64,000 nucleotides of DNA. Origin: Staphylotrichum longicolle. Its lineage: Eukaryota > Ascomycota > Sordariomycetes > Sordariales > Chaetomiaceae. The position numbers were made by a program, and so were the translations under genes. The DNA is taken from positions 3,844,001 to 3,908,000 of the forward strand of contig JAHCVI010000003.1 in NCBI GenBank assembly GCA_019096155.1. Direction: 5' to 3'. The stretch's first letter is position 1; every line of letters begins with the position of its first letter. The notes beneath the pieces were generated by a model. The model did no database searches. It was not told where the DNA came from and saw nothing but the letters and a program-made list of their open reading frames with translations. Of the stretch, positions 35,245 to 45,693 are shown one piece after another.

Positions 35245-36156
35245 GGCATGTCGGGAGGCTCTTGACCATGTGATGCACCGTCTAGGGTCGCCGACGTTGC
35301 CAGCACAGAATCGCTGTTCGTATCGTTGGAGGAGAGCCCCAAGTACCGACACTTGTCGCATCAGACCCCGGTCCTATTGGCGTTGTCGTCGGTCATGTGG
35401 TCGAGGGGAGCTCCTCAGCTGGCCCCGCCTGCCGGGTCCGGAACTGCCGGGGTCCTTCCGGGCGTGGGGGTTGCCGGCTCGGGCATTCGGATCTGTTCTC
35501 AAGCACCCGAGACTGTGTCGTGTGTTCTGTGGGACGGTGGCACGGTGCCGGTTGCAATCCAACTTGGAAGACAGGGGCAGGGACAAGGCTGGATCTTGAC
35601 CTCCGACCAATTTCGAATTCTGAATTATGGTTCTCAACATTGCAAGTGGGCCGCCAGCAGGGGAAGGAGCGGAGGGGGGGAACCTCAACACTTTCACCCC
35701 TGCACAGAGGATGATAAATCACGTGACAGCGCGTCGCTGTTCGCGTGTGTGCGGGGTTGATCCCAACGGATCCTTCTTCCTCAGCTCCTTCCCAACACGT
35801 TCCCGTCCGGGATGCGACTCGGACTTGCGACGGTGTCCGAAGAAGGCAGGAAGACGCGACCACTGCGGCTGAGCAGACAAGCGCCCGTCATCAATCGGCC
35901 AGCTTGCCTGTTGCTCGACTAATCATTAATCTCTGCCATCGCCCTTAGCGAGGATGTTCGCGCATTGACCTGTATCTTGGCCGCAAATAGATGTCAACCG
36001 TTGAGGCTAGGTTTTGTATATTTAAAGGGCCTAGATGAGTCGACAAGTCAACTCGACATCTCTCGCCGTCAACAATTGATCATCACCTCCCCGTTGCCAT
36101 CTTCTTCCCCGTGACTGGACACCGAGGTCTATCAGCCCATCATCTCCAACGACAAC
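35245..36156. other. Intergenic region upstream of the double-GFA gene
   Basis: About 0.9 kb without a recognised gene. Open frames on both strands (35326-35760 plus, 35393-35863 minus) overlap and resemble nothing known. A TTTAAA-like box lies near 36020, 135 bp before the next start codon. Confidence 0.5.
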
Positions 36157-37265
36157 ATGTCCGACACCGAGCAGCCGACCAAGACGTACCGTGGCAATTG
36201 CCACTGCGGTGCCTTTATCTTCGAGGTGGAGGCCCCCGAGATCAAGTCCGTGGGCGACTGCAAGTGCAGCATCTGCAGCAAGAGGGGCTACTTGTGGCTG
36301 GTGCCAAAGAAACCCCTGACCATCATCAAGGATGAAGGGAAGCTCGTCCATTACTCGTTCGGCTCCAAAAACATTGACCATCAGGTAAGGGGTTGGTGAT
36401 AATCTAATTGCACTCTCGCTGGCTGACGTTTACTTTGGGGTTAGTTCTGCGGCAACTGCGGAACTACAGTCATGGCCACGACCGACAAGTTCCCCGAGAT
36501 GTTCCCGGCCAAGGTGGGCGTGAATGTAAGTTTGCCCTGCTGCGTGTCTGGGCCACATGCTGACATGCACCCTTTCTCTAGGTCCGGACCCTCCAGGATG
36601 TCGACAAATGGAACCTCGAGGTTAGGACGTATGTACCATTTTCAGTTCTTGCTTAATGTGCTGCCTCTGACAACGAGGCGCCAGGTTTAACGGCGACACA
36701 TTTGATCCCCAATACGTGGCCCCCGAGTTTGCGGGCCCTGATCCCAACCCTTCTGGGTTTGAGGACGGCAAGACCTACCACGGGAGCTGCCATTGTGGGG
36801 CCGTGACCACTGCCGTCAGAGTAAACGGCTCGCTGGAGGATGGCACCTACAAAGAACACATGATTGAATGCAACTGCAGCATCTGCTCACGGGTAAGCAG
36901 GCGCGCCCCCATCACTCGCTCCACCCATTCACTGACACCATCAGGGCGGATTCGTCTGGATCTACCCCACCGAGGACCAGCTCGCCATCCAAGGCCGCGA
37001 GAACCTGTCGTCTTACACGTTCGGCAACCACGTCTGGCGCAGGTCGTTCTGCAAAACGTGTGGCGTGTATGTTGCCACTGACCCGAACGACTTGACCGAG
37101 GAACAGATTGCTGCACTGCCAGAGGACGTTCGCAAGTTTCGGGCTGCCCGGGGCCACCATCGGCCGTTCAACTTGCGCGTGCTGAACGGCTTCGACGTCA
37201 AGTGCGTCAAGCCCATGCGGGTGGATGGGTGGGCGAGGCAGCAGCCGCCTTATGTGAACCCGTAA
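36157..37265 (+). CDS. Protein with two GFA (CENP-V/Mss4-like) zinc-binding domains
   Basis: GFA-domain proteins bind zinc through CxC and CxxC groups; some act on S-hydroxymethylglutathione, but most fungal members have no known substrate. Exons: 36157-36384, 36445-36525, 36582-36628, 36685-36892, 36945-37265; 294 residues. Domain 1 (about 8-110) has GNCHCGAF, CKCSICSKRG and FCGNCGT. Domain 2 (about 150-265) repeats the set as GSCHCGAV, CNCSICSR and FCKTCGVY. Introns are 52-60 bp with GTAAGG, GTAAGT, GTATGT and GTAAGC donors. Both zinc sets look complete. The tandem arrangement suggests internal duplication. No targeting signal. Function beyond metal binding should not be assumed. Confidence 0.9.
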
Positions 37266-37493
37266 GGGAGGCCAGGGCATATCTCAAAGGTGTTGTCAAG
37301 ATTTACGGCAGTGAGGTCGGCCAAATCTTGGTTTGTTGGTTGGACAGCTTGTCTTGTAATCAGACCTGCTTGAGATATATGACTGTTGGGCAATCGTTTT
37401 CAGGGGCACTAGTGCAGCCACCTTAGTCTAGCAACATCTCACCGAAAAACAGCCCCGATGATTTGCAAACCTTTCCCCCCCAACAGCCCTGCT

Positions 37494-38581
37494 CTACTCC
37501 AGCTCATCCCTCCACGGGATCGAGTCCTGCGCGCCCGCCCTCTCCACCGTCTTCGCTGCCGCCTTATTCGCCGTCCTGACCGCCCCCTCGATATCAAATT
37601 CCCCGTCCTTCCTCCCCACTACATCCAGCGCGTACCTCCCCACAAACGTATCCCCTGCCGCAGTCGTATCCACCACCTTGGCCTTCTCCGCCGGCACCAA
37701 CCCCTTCCTTTTACTCTCCGCACTCATGTAATACACCCCCCTCCCGCCCAACGTGATGATCACGTTCTCCACGCCCCTCTCCACGAACCCCCTCGCAACA
37801 GCCTCCAGCCCCGCCTCGTCGTCCAGCACGCTCTCCTCCACGCCCCCCAGGATGGCCGCCTCCGTCTCGTTCACGACCAGGTGCGCCAGGCCCGCGTACG
37901 CCTCCTCGGGCAGCGCCCGCGCGGGCGCCGGGTTGAGCAGCACGGCCACGCCCTCCCGCCGCGCGGCCGCCAGCGCCGCGAGGACCGTGTCGAAGGGGAT
38001 CTCGAGCTGCATGATCAGCAGGTCCGGCAGCTTACCGTTCTCGGTAGTGGCCAGCTTCGCGAGCGAGCCGCCGCTGAAGTCGTCCGGCCGCAGCGCGTGG
38101 TTGGCGGCCGGGGACAGCACGATGCGGTTCTGCCCCGTCGGCTTGTCGACGATGATCATGGCGATGCCCGTCGCCGTCCCCGCGGGGGCGTCCGCCACGC
38201 CCGCGGTGTCGACGCCGTACGCGGCCAGGTTGCTCCTGAGCTGCGCGCCGTGGGCGTCGGCGCCGACGGTGCCGACCATGGAGACGTGCGCCGTCGCGTC
38301 GGCCTCGAGGGACGGGGTGGTGCCCGGGGCCGGGGTGGGACGGGAGAGCTTGGCGCAGGCCACGGCTTGGTTGGCGCCCTTGCCGCCGGGGGAGGTGGCG
38401 AAGGAGTCGGCGGTGAGGGTCTCGCCCGGGAGGGGATCTGAAAGGGGGAGGGGGGCAGGTTAGGGGGGTTGCATGCATGGGGGATGAGGAGGGGCGGAAA
38501 AGGGCACATACGGTGGGGGACGTAGGCGACCAGGTCCATGTTGAGGGATCCGAGCACGGTGATGTGTGGGATGGACGCCAT
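37494..38581 (-). CDS. RBK1: Ribokinase
   Basis: PfkB-family cytosolic sugar kinase, ATP + D-ribose to D-ribose 5-phosphate. Exons: 38581-38512 and 38437-37494, intron 74 bp; 337 residues. N-terminal ITVLGSLNMDLVAYVPH is the ribokinase GS.N.D signature. The junction yields HPLPGETLTADSF, followed by SPGGKGANQAVACAKL, the PfkB signature 1. MVGTVGADAHGAQL and NPAPARALPEE follow. The anion-hole and catalytic base region is VVDTTAAGDTFVGRYAL, with the Asp of AAGD (PfkB signature 2). Length and motif order fit yeast Rbk1. The 3' end is 228 bp from the convergent GFA gene. No anomalies. Confidence 0.95.
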
Positions 38582-39248
38582 TTTGCTGGCTGGTACTTGA
38601 ACCTCAGAATATCGTTGCCGGATTTTAGTTTATTAAAGGGGAAGGAGATAGTGATGTTGTTGTTGCTGTTAGTGTTTATTTGTTGTGTGACGGGGGGAGA
38701 GTGTGAAAGGTGGGGTGATGAGGTGAGTTTGAGGTTGCGGCCCGAGGTGGGGTATGCTTGTGATCTCGGCCGTGATGCCCTGGCTCTTGGCCTAAGCTGC
38801 TTCTTCAACGATGAGAAATTTCACCTGAGAAAAGGACACGACGGTGAGTTGGGTGCTTCTCCTGCCAGATCGCCGATGGAGTGGAGAAAGTAAGACGAGA
38901 GATGGAGTATTGTCGAGACTGGATCCCATTCTCATGTGCTGCCGACAGTACCCGTTTCACTGGAGCCATTCATGTTGGCCAAAGAACCAAAACAAGGTGC
39001 TCAATTCCCGACCTGACTACCTTACCCAAGTCGCCGTGCTTAGGACATGGCATTTCACATGGACGCCGGTCCGCCCTTGTATCTATTATCCCTGATCCGA
39101 TCCCGTATCCAAACCCAAACGCCTTGCCATGCACAGTGGTATCATAAGTTATACAGCCCCAGAAGCAAACCGCGCAAAACAACCCAGAAGAAAAAACTGC
39201 CAAACCCTCAATCACTTTGAATGCCGCACCACAAATCATCTCCTCAAC
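38582..39248. promoter_or_regulatory. Upstream region of the ribokinase gene
   Basis: About 670 bp between the RBK1 start and the 3' end of the zinc-finger gene. A TTG trinucleotide tract (38653-38669) lies in the probable RBK1 leader. No gene seen. Confidence 0.5.
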
Positions 39249-42246
39249 TCACTCCCCTTCTGCCACCTTCTTCCTCTTGCTCGGCCGCCTCGGCGTGCTC
39301 TCCTCGCCCTGTACCCAATGATTCTTCTCGATCTGGTGCTGCCGCAGGTTGTCCGGCCGATTCTTATACTGGCTCGTGCAGCCGGGATATGGGCACTTGT
39401 AGATCCTGGGAGGCTCCGTGCTGTGCTGCAGTTTCTTGTGTTTGGCCATGCTGCCCTTGAACCACTGCGGGTCGCCCTTGGGCCGGTAGCCGCAGAGCTC
39501 GCAGCACGCATCCGCTTCCATTTTTTGCCCACACTGGTCTGAGCTTTCGGCCGGTGCTGGCTGCTGTGGTTGCTCGACGGCAGGGCTGGCAGCCTGGGTG
39601 CTGGATGGGGTACCGCTCGACGTGGCCGTGGGTGTCGGGAGTTGGGCCTGGTTGAGAGGGAAATCAAATGTCTGCGGGCCAGCCGGCTGCAAGGTGGTGA
39701 ACGGAGTCACCGCGTTGCCCGCCTCCGAGTTCAGGTCATTCAAGAAGGCATCGATGTCATCGAGCGGGGGTTCTGCTGCTCTGCCGCTCGCGCTGTCGAA
39801 TTCGGGGATCAGGCTCTCAATCAACGTGATGCCGAGTCCGTGGTAGACGTCGCGCCGTGACGGTCCTAGGTCGTGTTGCTCATAGATCCGATCGCACAGC
39901 CTCCGCGCATTGGGCACAAAACTGCCAAAGAAATGTGCCGATGACATGCACTCCTGAGTCCGGTTAGCCGAGTCACAGCGGCTGGCAACGCCATCACTTA
40001 CCCTGCCAGCTTGAAGAATCTCAATCTCAATCTTCCGAACGCTGGAGATGGAGCCACTGCTGAGCCTCTCATACACCTCCCTGAGCCTGGTGTTGAGAGT
40101 AGAGTTGCCGAAACCTTGGGAAATCATCTCTAAAACGTATGTCGCCGTTGCCAATAATTCTCCGTTCACCGGCCCGGACGGGTTCGTATTCTTTAAATGG
40201 GCAATATGCAAGTCGGAGACCTGTACGTCCAGCGGCAATGCACCCTGACTCAGGAGGCTGGTCTCGAGCTCTGTGAGACATTTAGTGAGATTCCATGGGA
40301 AATGAGCTATCCGAAAAAAACATACCATCGAGGAAATCTCGAGCCGCAGTCAGCAACGAGTCACTGCCCTGCCCGAACTGACCGCCAAAGCTCTCTGGAG
40401 ACTTGCCCTTCGGGTCAGGGGACAGCCCAAATTGCCTGTAGGTCGATGCCGTCGCATAATGATTGTTGACGTCTGCTTGGCTCATGTCTGGCGGCTGCCA
40501 TATGCTAGCAACCAATTGACGGTAAAGATTTTTGTCGTTCGATGGCAACCCGTGGGCATATCTTAATGACTGTAGGAAAAGCTGATCGAAATGGCTGGAT
40601 GTCCCCTGCTCGTGCAAGACCAGGGAAAAGGCGTAAACAAGATGAATCAAGCAGAGTGCATCGCTGGCAGATGTCGGTTGATGCCCGTTGATGAGGGCCC
40701 GGAGCGTCCGCAGGCCGGTCGTCGCCACTGTCCTGATCGACATTGAGCTGAGCTGGTTGGCAAGCGAATTCTCTCTGTGGTCTTGGATTTTCACCATCGA
40801 CGATACGATGTGCTCCTGCAGAGCGTCCCAGGCCGAGCTGACCAGCGACTTCGTCTCGGAGCAGCATGTGTTCGTCTGCTCAACCTCAAGCTCGCCAATC
40901 TCACCAACATGAGCTGCCTCATCGGTCAGGATAATCTCGGGCGCGTAGGAGAGATTGGCAGGCAGGGTCGCCTCGAATCCAAGAAGGGCATCCGTGCCCA
41001 TGTCGCACGCGTCGTTAAGGATGGGGAAGTCGGCAGGAAGCTCCGAGAAGAAGTCGTGCAGGGAATCAGGGCATAGGTCGTTGCTGTAGTTCGACGCATC
41101 CGCAAACATCTCGTCAGCCACCACGCCGTCGACCGGAGAAGTCATGCTCGTGTTCAGTCCAGAGGCCATGGACCAAGTGCCGCTCCAATTGGAGGCCGGC
41201 GAGATCATCGAGCTGCCGTTGCTCATCGCGCTTGCGTTAGTGTCTGTGCTCGCCGTCGACCTTACCGACGAACTCGGCGACAGGCCTTTGCTGCGCGGGA
41301 CGACGGGCGCGGGCCTGGGAACAGGCCGCGGCGCTTGACGACGACCTTGGAGGCCTGCCGTGGTCAACTGTAGAATCGGCTTCACACCTGGCGCCCTCAT
41401 AGAACTCTCTTCCTCTGGCATCATTGGGAACGACGGTGGCGTGATACCTGGCACCGCTTGCCATTGCATGAACGTCTCGCTGGAAAGCACCGTTGAGTCG
41501 AGCTCGGGAAGAGCCGGAGCCGCAGGGACGAGTAGGGCCTGTGGGTTGATCACATCGTTGGGTGCGGACATGGGCGTCGGCTGGAGGAGGGGCACCTCCA
41601 TCGAGTCGATCTCGAGAATCTCGGTAGACGGTAACTCGGTGGCGCTGCCGTCGAGGGTCGGTATGTTGAGTGAGTCGTAGCTCGGCGGCGGCGGTAGCAT
41701 CACCTCATCCTCGTCGAACACGACGCCGGGTGCCTTCTTGGACTTGTGACCAATGGAGTGGAAAAAGTTCTTGGCCATGGAGACTATCTTCCTCCTCTTG
41801 GAGGGATGACCCAGGCAGCGCTTGCACTTGAGGTCGTCGAAGCGCTCGACCCTCATGTGGTCGTAGCACCAGTACTCGCCCGAGGCGAGGTACCTGCACC
41901 CTGCCAGATGCTTGAGCATCCCTTCATGGTCGGAGAAACGCTGCGTGCATCTGAGCAGCGGGCATTCTAATCGTTCTTGGAATGTCATGCGCACGGATGA
42001 GTTGCGCTTCACAGCAGCCCAGACGATAAACCGATGTCTGGCACAGTCTTCTGTTGATGTTTCTTTGGTTCTGCAGACATGGTTAGGCTTGGAGCCTTGG
42101 ATAGCCTTTAGCACAAGACGACAGACTCCATACTTACACGCAGGACAGGGCAACCTGGTTCTGGGTGAGGTCGAGATCGAGGCGAGAGTGGGACGGTGTT
42201 GTGCGTGTGCTCCCTCCATCTCCACCCCGCGGCCCGGACCGGCCAT
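39249..42246 (-). CDS. C2H2 zinc-finger regulatory protein (fungal-specific)
   Basis: Probable nuclear DNA-binding regulator of unknown targets. The frame runs from an ATG near 42246 (alternative 42219) to the intron 40325-40271; the join DFLD+ELETSLLSQG restores frame. It continues to an in-frame 48-bp intron (40001-39954: GTAAGT donor, CTAAC branch, CAG acceptor) and ends at 39249. The product is roughly 950-980 residues. N-terminal Cys/His-rich block: ECPLLRCTQRFSDHEGMLKH followed by GEYWCYDHMRVERFD and CKRCLGHPSKRRKI, a pattern I associate with a fungal C2H2 family. The middle is Ser/Pro-rich and disordered. The C-terminus has two more zinc-finger-like units, CELCGYRPKG...HKKLQH and CPYPGCTSQYKNRPDNL, and ends with the basic RRPSKRKKVAEGE. 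A likely further intron (about 42142-42074, CCTAACC branch) makes the N-terminus uncertain. Confidence 0.75.
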
Positions 42247-43732
42247 CGCTTCGGAAGGGCGAGGATGGCCGGAGGGGAGTGGTGCTGGTTCCGGGGGAGT
42301 GGTCCTCCAAGAGGGAGGCGAAATGTTTCTTGTTGTCCATCTGGCAATGGCCTGGTGCAACCAAACGGACCAAAACACACCAAACGTCGAGATGGAGCCG
42401 ATAGGCCTATCCGGAAAGAAGATGGGGCGAATTTGGTGAAGCGAGGAACGAGCAATGCGCACAAACCCAACCGAATGCAAGCAAAGTCATCCGCCACCCA
42501 TTTTTGTTATATTTCTTGTCGAGCTGGTGTGTTGCGCGGCGCCAACGAGGCCTGAGGGAAGCGGCGGAATCGTCACCGAGGCCCAGTCCTACTGTTCTCA
42601 CACGCCTGAGGTCCCCACGCTGCTTAGGACTTGGTAGGACTTGGGAGCGGTTTTGAGGCGGGAGACGCTGCAGGGTAGGCAGCAAAGAGACCCGGGGATT
42701 GGTTGAGGCAGGGCTGCCTCTCCGGGCTTGCAGGAAGGGACGGAAGCTCCCAGGCAGTGAGCTCTGTGGCTCTCAAGTGGCATGGTGCCTGGGCGGAGGT
42801 GCTCGGCAGATGGCAGCCACTGGCAGGACCCTTGCTTCCTTCCGTTTCCGGGTGTGCATTCTGCCTTGTGGTCCTCCCATCGCGTCATTTCATTGGCCCG
42901 TGATGCTTGCTCCAAGCGGCACAAGGCAGATTCAGATGCTCCGGGTTCTTGGCGGGACTTGAGTTAGCAAATGATAACATCCCCGCAGCAAGTTTGGGCC
43001 GGCCTGAGATGAATCTCGCTGGAGAATCTTGCTGTTTTGAGACTGAGCTCGGGGCACATTGGCTGAGGCTGGATGAGGCTGTGATTTGCGGCGAGAAGAC
43101 GGATCAAGAAATACAAAATGGCGCAGACACGAGGGGAGGACTCGAGAGATCAGCTCAGTCCTGCATTAGGTCGGTACCCCAGACGCACTCCACGAAACCG
43201 GCTGTCGCCATTTGAAGCAGACTGCCTCTGCAGCAGGCCAAGGGCGGCTTACTGTGTACTGTACCTGTTTCTCTTGTTGGCGCCGCATCGGATTTCTGTC
43301 CCTCCGACTCCCAGATCCAATCGTGCGGATGCCTTCCGCTTTCTGGCGGAATGCGGACCTATTTGCGCATGCATGCAGCACTCTCGACCCTGGAAGACGA
43401 TGGCCGTCAAACAAGGCGGGTCAAGTTTCTGCCTTGAATCTGAAAGATTGAGGTGATGGGTTGACCGGGCGTTTGCTTGAAGTGGAGCCCCACGAGAGTT
43501 GGGACCCCGCAGTCACAAGCACGGGCCTGGCTGGCGCCCGAGACTCGCCGCTTTCTGGTGATTGCACACACCCCTTTGAACACTTTTTCGCCGGCTGCCC
43601 AACCTCGAACCCGATCAACAACCTTTTTTTTCGCCGCATCCTTGCTCGAGCGACCTACGCCCTTCTCCTACGGACACCACAAGACCAGACCGGCATTTCG
43701 ATCCCCTCAAACCTCGAAGTCCCTCTGCAAAC
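42247..43732. promoter_or_regulatory. Divergent promoter between zinc-finger gene and eIF3j
   Basis: This 1.5-kb gap lies between opposite starts. Open frames on both strands are short and overlapping. No convincing gene. Confidence 0.5.
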
Positions 43733-44915
43733 ATGCCTGGCCCAAGGAAACAGTGGGGTAAGTCGCGATTTCTGCTTCTTTTTACCCCCGCGATTCCCTG
43801 AAGGCCACATTTTTGCAGCGCCCAGAGCGACGCGGGGCAACCCCTTTTGGTGGGATGTGCTGCCTTGAGCGCCAACCAGGGCCCACGAGGTCGCTGCAGC
43901 ACGAAATTAAATACCAAGCCGCTTTCATGGCTTGGTTTTTGGACCACAGTTAGGCTGACATGCAGTTTTGACAGAGGATGAAGAGGAGTCCTCGAGCTCC
44001 GGCCCGGATTCCCCGGTCGTCGGTGCTGCCCGCCGCAAGTTTGACGACGAAGAAGCCGATGACAGCGATGTACGTTTCTGCGCGGCGAACGTTACAGCAA
44101 GCGATTCTTGTCCACCAAACTGACGGTCTGCGATGTTAGGTCCTAGACTCGTGGGACGCCGCCGAAGACTCCGAGGTCGAGCGCGAGAAGGCAAAGAAGG
44201 CTGCCGAAGCTAAGGCGAAGGCCGAGGCTGAGGCTGCCGCCAACAAGAAGAGCAAGACTCAGAGGATCGCCGACCGCTTGGCTGAGCGCGCCAAGGCCAA
44301 GGCTGAGGCCGAAGAGGACGAGAGCGAGGATGAGACCGAGGCGCAGAAGCGCGAGCGCCTCCGCCGCACCGAGAAGGAGTCTGATCTGCGCCACGCCGAA
44401 GACCTCTTTGGCAGCATCGGAATCAGCAGCGGGCGCAAGGCGACGACTGCCGGAAGCGCCGTGCCGATTGATGCGAGCGACCCGACCAAGACGGTGGACC
44501 TCTCGGCGCTGCCGCTCTTCAAGCCCGCGACCAAGCTCCAGTTTGAGCAGCTCCGCAACACCCTGGGCCCCATCTTGGCCACCAACGCGAAGAAGGCCCA
44601 TTACACCCTGTTCCTCCAGGAGTTCGCCAAGCAGCTCGCCAAGGACCTGCCGAGCGACCAGATCAAGAAGATTGCTAGCACCTTGACCGCGCTCAGCAAC
44701 GAGAAGATGAAGGAGGAGAAGGCGGCCGAAAAGGGCGGCAAGAAGACAAAGGCGGCCAAGACCAAGACCTCTCTTGCTGGCGTCAGCCGTGGAGGTGGCG
44801 TGGCCGACACCAACACGTACGAGGACGATGATGCCTTTGGCGAGTAAGTGCTCTGACATCCCTCGTTGTCGGGGGTCCATAGTTGACATTCCTTTTTAGC
44901 GACGACTTTATGTGA
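43733..44915 (+). CDS. HCR1: Translation initiation factor eIF3 subunit j
   Basis: Loosely bound eIF3 subunit that acts at the 40S decoding centre and in ribosome recycling. Exons: 43733-43757 (MPGPRKQW), 43975-44069, 44140-44843, 44900-44915; 279 residues, within the family's usual size. After exon 1 comes an acidic Ser/Asp-rich stretch, then VLDSWDAAEDSEVEREKAKK and Ala/Lys/Glu-rich helices. The core includes ESDLRHAEDLFGSIG, SALPLFKPATKLQFEQL and HYTLFLQEFAKQLAKDL. The end, TNTYEDDDAFGE plus DDFM from a 16-base last exon, is the family hallmark. Intron 1 is 217 bp, the others 70 and 56 bp. Assignment is firm because of the last-exon motif and the internal signature. Confidence 0.94.
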
Positions 44916-45693
44916 AAGCTGCCCGTGATGACCCGTCATTTCGCCGGGTGGCCCCGTCTATCCCCCCTCCTATATCAGGAGACCAGCCACGGGGTCAGGC
45001 CGGCTACGTCACGAACACCGCTCTCAGAGACCCGTGGGAACAGCCCTGCCTACCAGCCCCGACAGCAACATGCCTGTCGCGGCCTCCGGCGTCACGGACA
45101 TGGTGGAGTATCGGTCCTCAGAGTCGAGGGGTGCGGTTGGGAGCGAGGTCGCGAGGAGGAGGTAAATGTGTAGGTCCGCTCCACGAGCGTTGACCTGACC
45201 ACGATAGTTGGTGGCTAGTTAGATTGCAGGACAGCATATAGAGTATTGCTCCAATAGCAGCACATGCGTTATCTTGAGTCAAACCACTCTTTCCTATTGC
45301 GTTCAGGGACACACAGATGTGGTCTGTCACTGTACCAACACGAAGTATACACCACCCATGCAGCTTGTTTCCGCGGAACCACGGTGTAATGATACAAGGG
45401 GTATCATACAAGGGGTATCAGCCCTGTTGCCCCCGCCGCCCGATGCCATCCAGCAAGGACACGCTCCAGCAATAATACATAGAATAGTAGTATACCAAAA
45501 AAAAAAAACACCAACGCCGTTTTGCTCCTTCCATGCAGCCTAACAAACCACGCCAACACCCTTATCCCCAACCCCTTAGCTCCTGCCCGTTTTGTTTACT
45601 CTCGCTCCCCCTTTCATTCTTCGTACACATCACACTGGACATCACCCACCAAATCCCACCTCTCCACAGATAAAAAGAAAGAAAAGAAAAACC
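44916..45693. other. Convergent intergenic region with a 14-bp tandem repeat
   Basis: About 780 bp between the 3' ends of eIF3j and MDM31. It contains a 14-bp direct repeat at 45392-45419 and a 12-base A run (45498-45509). No gene seen. Confidence 0.65.
45392..45419. repeat. Tandem 14-bp repeat made of inverted arms
   Basis: Two perfect head-to-tail copies of ATACAAGGGGTATC lie at 45392-45405 and 45406-45419. Each unit is itself bracketed by GATAC/GTATC-like inverted arms. Confidence 0.85.

Noticed and set aside
35326..35863. Overlapping plus and minus frames of about 150 codons
   Set aside because: They overlap on opposite strands, have no motif and lie between a gene relic and a promoter.
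31924..36156. Possible transposon in the gene-poor interval
   Set aside because: I looked for transposase or reverse-transcriptase motifs, terminal repeats and target duplications and saw none; only a gene relic and AT-rich sequence.
37458..38441. A 327-codon plus-strand frame
   Set aside because: Antisense to ribokinase; Arg/His/Pro-rich with no recognisable domain.
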